Shown here piece by piece: positions 9,480 to 18,775 of a stretch of 64,000 bases of DNA; the first letter of the stretch is position 1; each line of letters opens with the position of its first letter. The notes beneath the pieces were generated by a model. That model was not told where the DNA came from. It saw nothing but the letters and a program-made list of their open reading frames with translations, and made no database searches. The translations under genes and the position numbers were made by a program. This DNA comes from Vibrio rumoiensis. GTDB lineage: Bacteria > Pseudomonadota > Gammaproteobacteria > Enterobacterales > Vibrionaceae. Location of the stretch: contig NZ_AP018686.1 in assembly GCF_002218045.2 (NCBI RefSeq), positions 496,001-560,000 on the forward strand. The letters run 5' to 3'.

Positions 9480-10460
9480 TTATGATAATGAGGTAGGTTG
9501 GTACGGCAGTCCGGCCTGTTGAATAGATTGGCATATCGTCTCACGTATCCATTGATGACCTTGGTCTTGATTATTTCTTTCATGCCACAGCAATACATAA
9601 GCCATTGGCATAAATTCAAATGGTAGCGGTAATTGAGTCAGCGGATAAAGCTTTAGTGCGTGGCTAGCAAAGCTTGAGGGTAGGGTGAAGATCAAATCAG
9701 TATGAGCACATACGCTCGCCGCGCCATAAAAATCCGGCACAGTAGTATTAATTTTACGATGATGACCTAATTCTGCGAGGTAGTAATCTAACGCCCACCA
9801 TTCCTTACCTTCGCAACGAACTTGCACATGTGATAACGCTAAATAGTGCTCTAATGTCCAGTCAGTCTCTTTAATTGTTTTTAATACGGGATGATCATTT
9901 CGTACCAAGCAAACTTGTTGATCCTTAAATAAGGTTTGGTGCTCAATGCCTTCGGGTAGCTTGCCGACACTAAATTCTGATTGAGGATGCAAATCCCGCC
10001 CAGCAATACCAAAATCGATTTGCCCGTGTTGCAAGTCGTTAAACGATTGGCCAGTCCATAGATAAGAATCAAGTTGAATATTAGGCGCTTGGTTAAGTAA
10101 TGACCCAATAAAAGAGGGAATCAAGGTTTCGTAGGCACTTTCAACCATAGAAAAACTAAACTTACGGTGGCTCGTCTCTGGGGTAAACGTGGGTGGTTGA
10201 GTGATTTGGTATAAGTCTTGGAGTACGCTCGGCAAAATTTTGGCTAATGCGAGGGCATGAGCGGTTGGTTTTAAACCATGAGAAGTACGCTGAAAGAGGG
10301 GATCTTCTAGTGTATCGCGTAGACGGTTTAAGCTTTTACTTAATGCCGATTGACTTAAATTCAAACGACTTGCCGCACGCGTAACACTTTGTTCTTCAAT
10401 CAGAACTTGTAAAATTACGAGTAAGTTAAGATCGATTCTGGCTAGTTTATCTAAATTCAC
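9480..10460 (-). CDS. LysR-family transcriptional regulator
   Basis: Typical LysR protein of about 326 residues. The N-terminal winged helix-turn-helix reads LARIDLNLLVILQVLIEE followed by SVTRAASRLNLSQSALSKSL, then a substrate-binding domain begins near residue 90. I place the start at GTG 10460 because AAGGAA lies six bases upstream; a longer reading from 10511 has no comparable site. It is divergent from the Bcr/CflA pump across about 110 bp, so control of that pump is the natural guess. The effector cannot be inferred. Confidence 0.88.
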   Translation of the reverse strand: MNLDKLARIDLNLLVILQVLIEEQSVTRAASRLNLSQSALSKSLNRLRDTLEDPLFQRTSHGLKPTAHALALAKILPSVLQDLYQITQPPTFTPETSHRKFSFSMVESAYETLIPSFIGSLLNQAPNIQLDSYLWTGQSFNDLQHGQIDFGIAGRDLHPQSEFSVGKLPEGIEHQTLFKDQQVCLVRNDHPVLKTIKETDWTLEHYLALSHVQVRCEGKEWWALDYYLAELGHHRKINTTVPDFYGAASVCAHTDLIFTLPSSFASHALKLYPLTQLPLPFEFMPMAYVLLWHERNNQDQGHQWIRETICQSIQQAGLPYQPTSLS

Positions 10461-10569
10461 TGTTATTCCTTTAGGGAAATTGTCTTTAGCTATTATACCA
10501 TTTCTATTCATAACATCTAAGCGCTACACTAGCGGCCTTATCTGATGTGCCAACTTTTACGAGAATTCG

Positions 10570-11775
10570 ATGCAACGCAACTTATTACCTATGTTAATGG
10601 CGATGGTGTTACTTAGCCCATTAGCTATCGATATTTATTTACCGTCTCTCCCGACGATGGCGGCGGAATTTTCTGTTTCCAATAGTGAAGTTCAATCCAC
10701 TTTAATTCTATTTTTGTTCGCAATGGGATTAGGCCAGATTGTGATTGGCCCGCTTGCTGACCGTTTTGGTCGCCGACCAGTTGCGTTGTTTGGTGTCATT
10801 TTATACGGGTTGAGTAGTGTTCTAGCCGCCGTAGCACAAGAGTTTGAGTTGTTACAAATTGCTCGAGTACTACAAGGGTTAGCGGCTTGCTCGACTTCAA
10901 TTGTCGTATTCAGCGCGGTTCGAGATTGTTACAGCGTAAAAGATGGGGCAAAAATTTATAGCTACCTCAATGGCGCGATTTGTGTGATACCAGCATTAGC
11001 TCCAACCTTAGGTGGGGTATTAGCACTGCATTTTGGTTGGCGTTCAACGTTTGTATTTATGACCTGCTATTCGATTTTGATTTTATGCATGGTGGCGTTT
11101 CGCTTCCCGGAAACACGACCAGCGAATACGGTCAGTGACGGCGCTCTGTACCGTTGGGCTCGTTATCAGCCAGTATTGATGGATCGACACTTTCTTTTTT
11201 ATGCCATTTGCTGCATGACAGGCATGGGCGCGATTTTAACTTACGTGTCTTACTCACCAGTGTGGTTGATTGGACATTTAGGAATGTCGGAATTAGCGTT
11301 TAGTGGTTTGTTTGGTGTCAATGCACTGATTAATATCGGTGCTTGCTTTGGCGCACCATGGGTGATCAAAAAGCTTGGTAATCGCCCAACCGTTATCTTT
11401 GCATTATCATTATTTATCGTTTCGGCGGCTTTACAATTTGCGGTCCAGCAATCTGGGCTTGTTTCACCATTGGCAGCAGCGGCAGGTTTCATGCTACCAA
11501 TGGCATTGCTATGTATTGGCTTTGCTTTGCTGCTTGGTCCGGCAACCAGCATGGCATTATCTGGTTTTGGCGAACGCGCTGGAACCGCGGCGGCAATGCT
11601 TGGCTTTATTCAAATGAGCGGCGCGTCATTATTGGCGGGCTTGATTCAACAAACCTCGTTAACGGCTCCTTATGCGGTGATCTGTGTAATGGGCGGCGGG
11701 GCGATTATATTGCTGTCAGTAATGTCGATGAAAAGAATGAACGCATGGCATGTCGAACGACTGGCTCACGATTGA
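10570..11775 (+). CDS. Bcr/CflA-family MFS drug efflux transporter
   Basis: Inner-membrane proton antiporter of 401 residues, the usual length for 12 membrane helices. The family signature SPLAIDIYLPSLPTMA sits at the start of helix 1, and the MFS loop motif GPLADRFGRRPVALFG follows helix 2. RVLQGLAACSTSIVVFSAVRD matches helix 4 of drug/H+ antiporter type 1 proteins. Substrates of the family include bicyclomycin and chloramphenicol, but none can be assigned here. It is divergent from the LysR gene, which may regulate it, and is followed by a terminator. Confidence 0.9.
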   Translation: MQRNLLPMLMAMVLLSPLAIDIYLPSLPTMAAEFSVSNSEVQSTLILFLFAMGLGQIVIGPLADRFGRRPVALFGVILYGLSSVLAAVAQEFELLQIARVLQGLAACSTSIVVFSAVRDCYSVKDGAKIYSYLNGAICVIPALAPTLGGVLALHFGWRSTFVFMTCYSILILCMVAFRFPETRPANTVSDGALYRWARYQPVLMDRHFLFYAICCMTGMGAILTYVSYSPVWLIGHLGMSELAFSGLFGVNALINIGACFGAPWVIKKLGNRPTVIFALSLFIVSAALQFAVQQSGLVSPLAAAAGFMLPMALLCIGFALLLGPATSMALSGFGERAGTAAAMLGFIQMSGASLLAGLIQQTSLTAPYAVICVMGGGAIILLSVMSMKRMNAWHVERLAHD

Positions 11776-11807
11776 TGTGTCATGCTTCTCTTTATGAGTA
11801 ATAGATG

Positions 11808-11832
11808 AAAGCCAGCCTAGTGCTGGTTTTTT
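11808..11832 (+). terminator. Intrinsic terminator after the Bcr/CflA gene
   Basis: CCAGC (11812-11816) and GCTGG (11822-11826), flanked by A and T tracts that extend the stem, then a run of six T. Confidence 0.75.
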
Positions 11833-11935
11833 ATTATATGAATTTTGTATATTTGGCTTTCAATTATTTGTGTATGTGGGCTTCAGAGGCGTAGTATTGA
11901 CCTAGATTGATTAATTTTTAAATCAGAGGTATCGG

Positions 11936-12925
11936 ATGAAAATCTCAATGTTTAGCACAAAATCGTATGATGAAGCATCATTTTGTCAGGCGAATGAAAA
12001 CCATGGTCATGAATGTCATTTTTATAATTTTCAACTGGATTTAAAAACCGCGTCAATTGCTGAAGATTCTCAAGTCGTCTGTGCGTTTGTTAATGATGAC
12101 TTAAGTCGTCCTGTACTAGAGAAACTGGCAAAGCAAGGCACTAAACTGATTGCAATGCGCTGTGCCGGATTTGACCGTGTTGATTTAGAAGCTGCAAAAG
12201 AATTGGGATTACAAGTTGTAAGAGTGCCAGCATATTCACCAGAGGCCATTGCGGAACATGCAGTAGGCATGATGATGTGCTTAAATCGTCGTTTCCATAA
12301 AGCTTATCAGCGTACCCGTGATGCTAACTTTTCTTTAGAAGGTCTAACTGGATTTAACTTTTATGGTAAAACCGCAGGCGTGATTGGTACTGGTAAAATT
12401 GGCTTAGCCATTATGCGTATTTTAAAAGGACTAGGTATGAATGTTTTATGCTACGACCCATACCCTAGTGATGCCGCAAATGAGATTGGCGCAACTTACT
12501 CTTCGCTTGACGATATTTATCAGCAATCGGATGTGATCACACTGCATTGTCCTTTAACATCAGAAAATCGCCGGCTCTTAAATGCTGAATCATTTAGTAA
12601 AATGAAAGATAAAGTGATGATTATCAATACCAGCCGAGGTGGTCTACTGGATTCACAAGATGCCATTGAAGCGCTAAAAGCCGGAAAAATTGGCGCATTG
12701 GGACTTGATGTATATGACAATGAGAAAGAATTGTTCTTCCAAGATAAATCCAATGACATTATTACCGATGATATTTTCCGTCGTTTATCCGCTTGTCATA
12801 ATGTTTTATTCACCGGACATCAGGCATTTCTAACGAATGAAGCATTAGCCAATATTGCTGATACGACATTAAGTAACATTAAGCTGTTCTCGCAGGGTAA
12901 GTCTTCTGGTAATGAAGTGCTCTAA
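11936..12925 (+). CDS. ldhA: D-lactate dehydrogenase (fermentative, NADH)
   Basis: Reduces pyruvate to D-lactate with NADH in the cytoplasm. At 329 residues it is the same length as the E. coli enzyme and similar along its whole length, for example FVNDD.SRPVLE, AMRCAGFDRVDLEAAKELGL and QRTRDANFSLEGLTGF. The Rossmann motif GVIGTGKIG lies near residue 150. The catalytic Arg (NTSRGGLLD), Glu and His (FTGHQAFLT) of the D-2-hydroxyacid dehydrogenase family are visible. A downstream DUF1294 gene starts 80 bp away. Confidence 0.93.
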   Translation: MKISMFSTKSYDEASFCQANENHGHECHFYNFQLDLKTASIAEDSQVVCAFVNDDLSRPVLEKLAKQGTKLIAMRCAGFDRVDLEAAKELGLQVVRVPAYSPEAIAEHAVGMMMCLNRRFHKAYQRTRDANFSLEGLTGFNFYGKTAGVIGTGKIGLAIMRILKGLGMNVLCYDPYPSDAANEIGATYSSLDDIYQQSDVITLHCPLTSENRRLLNAESFSKMKDKVMIINTSRGGLLDSQDAIEALKAGKIGALGLDVYDNEKELFFQDKSNDIITDDIFRRLSACHNVLFTGHQAFLTNEALANIADTTLSNIKLFSQGKSSGNEVL

Positions 12926-13004
12926 AGTCAAACTATAGTAGTTAGTCATGGGGTGGAGTATTATTCGTATATCAATTTTACACTCCTTAAAAGAGTACGT
13001 TTTA

Positions 13005-13285
13005 ATGATTACCCTGCAAGCTGGATTAATTTACTGCTTAATCCTGAGTTTTGTCACTTTTATTGTCTATTGAAAGACAAACGAGCGTCAATCAAAGGTA
13101 ATTGGCGCACCCAGAAAAACGTTACACATACTTGCTTTTTAGGTGGATGGCCGGGCGCGTTGTTAGCTCAGCACCTCTTTCGCCATAAAACCAGTAAGTT
13201 TCGTTTTCAGTTTGTATTTTGGTTATTAGTTGCCCTTAATTGTATTGGTACAGTTTTGATCCAAAACCCTGATTTTTATATGTAA
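13005..13285 (+). pseudogene. DUF1294 small membrane protein, frame-interrupted
   Basis: The C-terminal part reads KDKRASIKGNWR, LGGWPGALLAQHLFRHKT and FWLLVALN, the hallmark of the DUF1294 family of two- to three-helix membrane proteins of unknown function. The true N-terminus is in another frame: ATG 13005 gives MITLQAGLIYCLILSF followed by VTFIVY, a proper first helix, then hits a stop at 13071. Adding one G at 13072 yields VYWKDKRAS and a 94-residue protein of family size. The longer alternative reading from 12953 has a non-hydrophobic, un-family-like N-terminus and is rejected. Probably intact in the organism. Confidence 0.75.
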
Positions 13286-13309
13286 TGTGAATCAACAAGG
13301 ATTACCGCC

Positions 13310-14146
13310 ATGAACTCTGATTATCCTTTAGTTTCTGCAACTTGGCTCTTTGATCATTTTTCTGACGATAATGTCGTTGTTCTTGATACGACAACTCAAC
13401 ATGCCGTGGTCGGTGAAGCCTTAGAATTGCCTCGTCAGTATTTACCTAACTCTCAGCTTTTTGATATCGAAAATGTTTTCCTTGATTTAACCAATCCACT
13501 ACCAAATACCATGCCAAGCCCTGAATTGTTTATCGAACAAGCTCGTCAGCTAGGCATTAATCAAGATAGTGTGGTGGTGCTCTATGATGCTCGAGGTTTA
13601 TATTCCGCTCCTCGCGCTTGGTGGATATTTAAAACCATGGGCTTTGAGCACGTTTATGTCTTAGACGGTGGACTGTCATTATGGCAATCATTGGGCTACC
13701 CATTAGTGGATTCTTATACTGATATAGATAGAGCGATGGGTAATGTGAATGCAAACTATCAAGCGCAGAAAGTGTTTAATGTGGATGATGTGTTAGCGGC
13801 GATTTCAAACGATGATATTCAAATTATTGATGTGCGTTCGCAAGAGCGATTTTTAGGTAAAGTCGCAGAGCCTCGTGAAGGGATGCGATCTGGACATATT
13901 CCATCTTCAATTAACCTACCTTTTAGTTCGGTACTTGAAGGGCATCAATTCAAGAAACTCGAGGCGCTGGAAACACTACTTGAACAGCATTTAGATGCTT
14001 CAAAACAGCAAGTATTTTCATGTGGTTCAGGCTTAACGGCGTGTATTGTCCTGATGGCGGCTTATCTTTGTGGCTATACTAACCTAGCCGTATACGATGG
14101 CTCTTGGGCTGAATGGGGCGCAAACCATGATCTACCGGTTGAATAA
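13310..14146 (+). CDS. sseA: Sulfurtransferase with two rhodanese domains (3-mercaptopyruvate sulfurtransferase type)
   Basis: Transfers sulfur from 3-mercaptopyruvate or thiosulfate to a thiol acceptor through a cysteine persulfide. There are two rhodanese domains: an inactive N-terminal one (YDARGLYSAPRAWWIFKTMG) and a C-terminal one with EPREGMRSGHIP and the active-site loop CGSGLTAC. CGSG-T loops are typical of mercaptopyruvate sulfurtransferases such as SseA, whereas thiosulfate rhodaneses carry CRKG. Length 278 matches SseA. The next gene follows after 11 bp, so the pair may be co-transcribed. Confidence 0.88.
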   Translation: MNSDYPLVSATWLFDHFSDDNVVVLDTTTQHAVVGEALELPRQYLPNSQLFDIENVFLDLTNPLPNTMPSPELFIEQARQLGINQDSVVVLYDARGLYSAPRAWWIFKTMGFEHVYVLDGGLSLWQSLGYPLVDSYTDIDRAMGNVNANYQAQKVFNVDDVLAAISNDDIQIIDVRSQERFLGKVAEPREGMRSGHIPSSINLPFSSVLEGHQFKKLEALETLLEQHLDASKQQVFSCGSGLTACIVLMAAYLCGYTNLAVYDGSWAEWGANHDLPVE

Positions 14147-14157
14147 GGAATCGAGTT

Positions 14158-14577
14158 ATGACGGATGTCAGTTATCCAGTAAAAGGCCAATGTCAGTGTG
14201 GTAGTGTGAACTTTACCTTGAAAGCGGCACCTAAAGTAGTAATGGCTTGCCATTGTAAAGAATGCCAAAAATTATCCACCAGTGCGTTTAGTATCACTTG
14301 TGTCCTGGATGCAAAGGATATTGATATTCAAGGTGAGCTAAAGCAAACCAGCCGCACTGCAGACAGCGGCAATGAAAATATCGGTCATTTCTGTGCTGGT
14401 TGCGGTAATCGTATTTATCAATTAAACCCTGCCGTGCCTGAAATGATCAAATTCAAGGCGGCGGCCAGTTTAGACGATACACGTATGATTGTACCGACGA
14501 TGCATGTATGGACAAGCGAAAAGCAAAATTGGGTTGTGATCCCCGATGATGTTCAGCAATTTGAAAAACAACGTTAA
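14158..14577 (+). CDS. GFA-family zinc protein (glutathione-dependent formaldehyde-activating-like)
   Basis: 139-residue zinc-binding protein of the GFA superfamily. The cysteine pattern is complete: CQCGSVNF, CHCKECQKLS and FCAGCGNRIY, which bind structural and catalytic zinc in the family. The family is named after Gfa of Paracoccus, but most members have no proven role, so formaldehyde metabolism should not be assumed. It lies 11 bp downstream of the sulfurtransferase, suggesting an operon dealing with thiols. Confidence 0.88.
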   Translation: MTDVSYPVKGQCQCGSVNFTLKAAPKVVMACHCKECQKLSTSAFSITCVLDAKDIDIQGELKQTSRTADSGNENIGHFCAGCGNRIYQLNPAVPEMIKFKAAASLDDTRMIVPTMHVWTSEKQNWVVIPDDVQQFEKQR

Positions 14578-14687
14578 TCGATAACTGGTGAGCGTTGAAT
14601 CATCTTCCCTTATCACAATGATAACTTGCATATCGGCCAAATAGGTTCGACACTGAAGCCATTCCATCACAATTTAAGGATGATGTT

Positions 14688-16102
14688 ATGGCTTCTGTTC
14701 CCTTCAATACTTTTTACCGTACCGAACATGACAGCATGGGAGAGGTAAAAGTCCCCAAAGATGCTTTATATCAGGCTCAAACTCAACGAGCCGTCGATAA
14801 TTTTTCAATCAGTTCTTTGACCATGCCTCCTCGTTTTATTCAATCTGTTGCCATGATCAAACAAGCCGCTGCTAAAGCTAACGAAGAGTTGGGTCTACTC
14901 GATAGTACGATGTCTAAAGCGATTCAAGCGAGTTGTCAGGCCATTATAGATGGCGAGTATCTTGACCAATTTCCTATCGATGTTTTTCAGACTGGTTCTG
15001 GTACCAGCACCAACATGAATCTTAATGAAGTGATCGCGACCTTATCAAATCAAATTCTTGAAGAAGAAACGGGGCAAGCACAGCGTGTTGGGCCGAACGA
15101 TCATGTCAATATGGCGCAAAGCAGTAATGATGTGATTCCCTCGGCGATTCAGCTTAGTGCATTAATGGCGATTGAAGATGAATTGATTCCTGCCATGGAG
15201 CATTTAAGTCAAGTGTTGAAGGCAAAAGCGTCTGCACTATCTCATATTGTGAAAACCGGTCGTACTCACTTAATGGATGCGATGCCAGTAACCATGGGGC
15301 AGGAGTTATCTGGTTGGAAGGTGCAAATCGATAAAGCTCGCTGCCGCATTGAACAACTCTTGCCTGATTTAAAGCAATTGGCGCAGGGCGGAACTGCAGT
15401 GGGTACCGGCATTAATGCACCTCAAGAATTTGCTCAATTATTTACTCAGCATCTGAGTTCAATAACGGAAAGTCCATTCAGCCAAGCGACAACTATTTCT
15501 ACAGTTTAAGCTGCCAAGACTCAAGTGTGGCTGTATCTGGTGAATTAAAAGCCTATGCTGTAGCCTTAATGAAAATATCCAATGATCTACGTTGGATGAA
15601 TTCAGGGCCACTCGCGGGAATAGGTGAAATAGAACTGCCAGCTTTACAACCAGGTTCATCGATTATGCCAGGAAAAGTGAATCCTGTTATCCCCGAAGCC
15701 GTAGCCATGGCAGCAGCTCAAGTGATAGGGAATGACACAACGATTACGGTTGCAGGGCAAAGTGGTAATTTTCAATTAAATGTGATGTTGCCAGTGATTG
15801 CTCTCAACTTACTGCAAAGCATTGAACTACTGGCTAATAGTTCACGCAGTCTCGCGGATCAAGCGATAAAAGATTTTGTTGTGCGAGAAGATAATTTGGA
15901 TTTGGCTCTCGTTAAAAATCCAATTTTAGTGACCGCGTTAAACCCTATTATTGGCTATGAAAAAGCTGCGCAAATTGCCAAGAAAGCGTATAAAGAAAAG
16001 CGTGCGATTATTGATGTGGCAGAACAAGAAACGGAATTATCTAGAGCAGAGTTAGAGAAAGCACTTGATCCGAGTAAGCTCACTCAAGGTGGTATCTGTT
16101 AG
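14688..16102 (+). pseudogene. fumC: Class II fumarate hydratase, interrupted by a one-base frameshift
   Basis: Interconverts fumarate and L-malate in the TCA cycle. The first part (14688 to about 15490) carries the substrate-site motifs TGSGTSTNMNLNEV, NDHVNMAQSSND and VKTGRTHLMDAMP. The second (to 16102) carries the superfamily signature GSSIMPGKVNP. The frame shifts at 15491: restoring one A in GACAAC gives ATNYFYSL, which leads directly into the second part. The full length of about 471 residues is normal for FumC. SD-like AAGGATG precedes the ATG. The enzyme is probably functional and the break an assembly error. Confidence 0.85.
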
Positions 16103-16121
16103 TTAGGAATAAAGCAGAAAT

Positions 16122-16151
16122 AAAAAGGCCGCTGCGGTTAACAGCGGCCTT
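16122..16151 (-). terminator. Intrinsic terminator of the ompA-like gene
   Basis: AGGCCGCTG (16126-16134) pairs with CAGCGGCCT (16142-16150), with a run of T on the minus strand. Placed between convergent fumC and ompA; the T run favours the minus strand. Confidence 0.8.
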
Positions 16152-16171
16152 AAAGTTATAAGCTTAGAGGC

Positions 16172-17200
16172 TTAATCTTGATAAGTAATTTCGATACGAC
16201 GGTTTTGTTCACGACCTTCAGCTGTTGAGTTATCAGCAATAGGGTTTTCTTCCCCTTTACCTTCAACGTTGATGCGTGATTCATCGATACCATTTTCAGT
16301 TAAGTAATCAGCAGCTTTTTGTGCGCGTTTTTCTGAAAGTTTTTGGTTGTATTCAGCTGCCCCTGTTGAATCAGTGTAACCGATAACGGCAACATTAATT
16401 TCAGGACGTTGTTCTAAATATGTGACTACTGGATCTAAAGAGCTTTTTGCATCTGATGTTAATTCAACAGAGTTATGTTCAAAAGCACCTTTTGATAAGG
16501 TTGCTGCTGGTAATGGCTCTTCTACAACAGCTGGTTCTGGTTCTGGCTCTTGAGCGGCTACCACTGCCGCAGTTGTTGCCGCTGCAGCAACTGGTGCAGC
16601 ACTATCTGAACTACCAAAATAGTAACTTAGGCCAAGAGATACGTAGTTAACATCAGTTTTACCTGTTGTGCTACTTTCGCCTACGTTATCAAACCATTGA
16701 TATTCGGTACGTACACGCCAGTTATGGCTTAGTTGATATTCGACACCAGCACCTAACATTAGTGACCAGTTTTCATCGCTATCATTATAAGCACCTGTTT
16801 TTTGATCGACATAGTTATATGAAGTACCTACTTTACCAAATAGATTCCATGCGCTAGTAAGGTTCCAATCTAATTTTGCCCCTAATTCACCATTCTGAAT
16901 CTGAGTTTTATTAACTTCGCTACCAGCAACATGCTCTTTCGAATTACCAAGGTAGTTATAACCACCTTCTAAAGAGAACCATTCGTTAAATTGATAACCA
17001 CCATAGACACTACCAGCCCAGGCATCATCATCAATATCACCGTCATTCTGACCGAAATCGAAATTAGACCAACCGGTTTTAGCACCAAGGTAAAACTCTC
17101 CGGCATTTTCTGCAGCGGCATTAACCTGTGGCGACATAAGAAGAGAAAGAGAAATGATTGACGCGACAGAAGGGTAAAAAGACATTTGTTTAATATTCAT
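16172..17200 (-). CDS. ompA: OmpA-like outer-membrane protein
   Basis: An eight-stranded barrel joined to a periplasmic peptidoglycan-binding domain. The start is taken at ATG 17200, which gives a 30-residue signal peptide ending QVNAAAEN; upstream in-frame codons do not. Barrel sequences begin with GEFYLGAKTGWSNFDFG and end near YVSLGLSYYFG. An Ala/Pro/Glu hinge (EPEPEPAVVEEP) follows. The C-terminal OmpA domain shows IGYTDSTGAAEYNQKLSEKR and NRRIEI, with the Asp and Arg that bind diaminopimelate. Monocistronic, with its own terminator and a long AT-rich upstream region. Confidence 0.88.
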   Translation of the reverse strand: MNIKQMSFYPSVASIISLSLLMSPQVNAAAENAGEFYLGAKTGWSNFDFGQNDGDIDDDAWAGSVYGGYQFNEWFSLEGGYNYLGNSKEHVAGSEVNKTQIQNGELGAKLDWNLTSAWNLFGKVGTSYNYVDQKTGAYNDSDENWSLMLGAGVEYQLSHNWRVRTEYQWFDNVGESSTTGKTDVNYVSLGLSYYFGSSDSAAPVAAAATTAAVVAAQEPEPEPAVVEEPLPAATLSKGAFEHNSVELTSDAKSSLDPVVTYLEQRPEINVAVIGYTDSTGAAEYNQKLSEKRAQKAADYLTENGIDESRINVEGKGEENPIADNSTAEGREQNRRIEITYQD

Positions 17201-17744
17201 ATTGGCACCAACTATAAAGTTATTTTTGTCCATACAAGCGATCCACAACTTCGATAAAGGAAATTTGGACCATAATTTTGCTAGCGAGTTATTGAAAACT
17301 ATAAAGTTATCAAAAATCTGCCTACACAATACTGCTGTAAGAATAGTTTATCAATCCATTGGTGTGAAACTTTTGTAAATTAACGGTGTCAGTGATTGGC
17401 TTGATGAATGAGGGGGCTCGGCTGCGTGATGATTCTATTATATGTTATTTTTTAAATTGTGATAAAGGTAACCAATTACTTAAATATCAAAGTCTTATTT
17501 TCTATTTTGAGCGCTGACTAATTTGATAAATAATGAACATTGATTAAAGTGATATGCTTTACAATGCTAATTTATTGGAATGTTGCTGTTTTGTATTAAA
17601 AATTAAAATTAATTATTGTGATCTAGATCTCTATTTTTAGTGCCCTCTATCGCATAAAAAAAATTTTTTGGTTGCTATTTAGTTGTTAGTAAAAGAATGG
17701 CGTGTCTCTAGAACGAGGCCATTATGGTTCATAAGGAAAATGAA
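17201..17744. other. AT-rich divergent intergenic region between ompA and mak
   Basis: About 540 bp with no convincing ORF. It holds a run of seven A followed by six T (17656-17669 region), a CRP-like site at 17617-17632, and a short hairpin AATGGC (17696-17701) with GCCATT (17718-17723) just ahead of mak. It presumably contains both divergent promoters. Confidence 0.5.
17617..17632 (+). promoter_or_regulatory. CRP-like binding site upstream of mak
   Basis: TGTGATCTAGATCTCT: perfect left half-site TGTGA, six-base spacer, right half TCTCT matching three of five of TCACA. Placed about 115 bp upstream of a sugar kinase, a plausible catabolite-repression target. Prediction from consensus only. 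Confidence 0.45.
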
Positions 17745-18665
17745 ATGCTGAGTTTAGGTTTGGATATTGGTGGAACAAAAATTGAAGCGGTTGTGTTATC
17801 AGAAGATGGGCAAACTATTTATCAGCAGCGCATACCGACGCCAACCAGTAGTTACTCTGAATTCTTATCAACAGTCACCGGTTTGATTCAAAGTATCCAA
17901 CAAACATTACAACAGCCTATGACCATTGGTATCGGCCTACCTGGTGCGATAAGCCCTGATAGCCAAACCATAAAAAACTGTAATTGCTTAATCTTGAATG
18001 GCCAGCATTTGGATAAAGATATTGCTGACATAGTTAAACAGCCGGTATTTATCGCAAATGATGCCGATTGTTTTACATTATCGGAAGCGCAAGATGGCGC
18101 AGGCGCTGGGCATGCCACCGTCTTTGGCGTCATTATTGGTACGGGGTGTGGCGGTGGTGTTGTCGTCAATGGTCAACTACTTTCTGGGCCCAATGCGATC
18201 GCCGGAGAGTGGGGTCATAATACCTTGCCACAATATCATCGAGATAATGATGGACTCGCACAGCAATGCTACTGCGGAAAAATTAACTGTATAGAACGCT
18301 TTATTTCAGGATCAGGTTTTTCTGAACGCTATAATCAGCAGCATGGCACAGACTACAACTCTGCAGAAATCATGGATTTAAAACGTGCTGGCAATACGAA
18401 TGCTGAGCAACATTATTTATCGTTTATTGATATGTGTGCCCGTAGTTTGGCATCGGTCATAAATGTACTTGATCCACATGTAATTGTGCTTGGTGGCGGT
18501 TTGTCGAATGTAGATGAAATTTACCAAGATATAAACGATGCAATTGGAGCTTATGTTTTTTCAGACGTGTGTAACACTAAGATTGTGAAAGCGAAGTACG
18601 GTGATTCAAGCGGCGTGAGAGGGCATGTTGGTTGCCTAGAATGCATCAAGCTAATACCTAATTAA
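17745..18665 (+). CDS. mak: ROK-family fructokinase, C-terminus frame-shifted as read
   Basis: ATP-dependent sugar kinase resembling E. coli Mak (manno(fructo)kinase). Motifs are the phosphate-binding LDIGGTKIE, AGEWGHN, and the ROK zinc motif CYCGKINCIE; NILDPHVIVLGGG-type helix sequence follows. I choose ATG 17745 because AAGGAA lies seven bases upstream. The last 17 residues (GHVGCLEC...) are unlike the family. Restoring one G in GGG 18621-18623 gives GVRGACWLPRM and a stop at 18659-18661, close to the GVRGAAWLWP end of Mak. Hence the true C-terminus is probably the shifted one. Confidence 0.82.
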   Translation: MLSLGLDIGGTKIEAVVLSEDGQTIYQQRIPTPTSSYSEFLSTVTGLIQSIQQTLQQPMTIGIGLPGAISPDSQTIKNCNCLILNGQHLDKDIADIVKQPVFIANDADCFTLSEAQDGAGAGHATVFGVIIGTGCGGGVVVNGQLLSGPNAIAGEWGHNTLPQYHRDNDGLAQQCYCGKINCIERFISGSGFSERYNQQHGTDYNSAEIMDLKRAGNTNAEQHYLSFIDMCARSLASVINVLDPHVIVLGGGLSNVDEIYQDINDAIGAYVFSDVCNTKIVKAKYGDSSGVRGHVGCLECIKLIPN

Positions 18666-18686
18666 CATTCTATGCAATTGCTAAAT

Positions 18687-18745
18687 AAAATAGCCACTCA
18701 CTTTTCCTGACTGAACCGGATCGTTAAAGCGAGTGGCTATTTTTT
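18687..18745. terminator. Bidirectional terminator between mak and amtB
   Basis: AAAATAGCCACTC (18687-18699) pairs with GAGTGGCTATTTT (18731-18743) and has T runs on both strands. Serves the convergent mak and amtB genes. Confidence 0.75.
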
Positions 18746-18775
18746 AGAATCAACCCTAGTTGAAGTTAATCAATA

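Noticed and set aside
12953..13004. Longer N-terminus for the DUF1294 protein
   Set aside because: The extra residues are not hydrophobic or family-like, while ATG 13005 in another frame supplies a proper helix.
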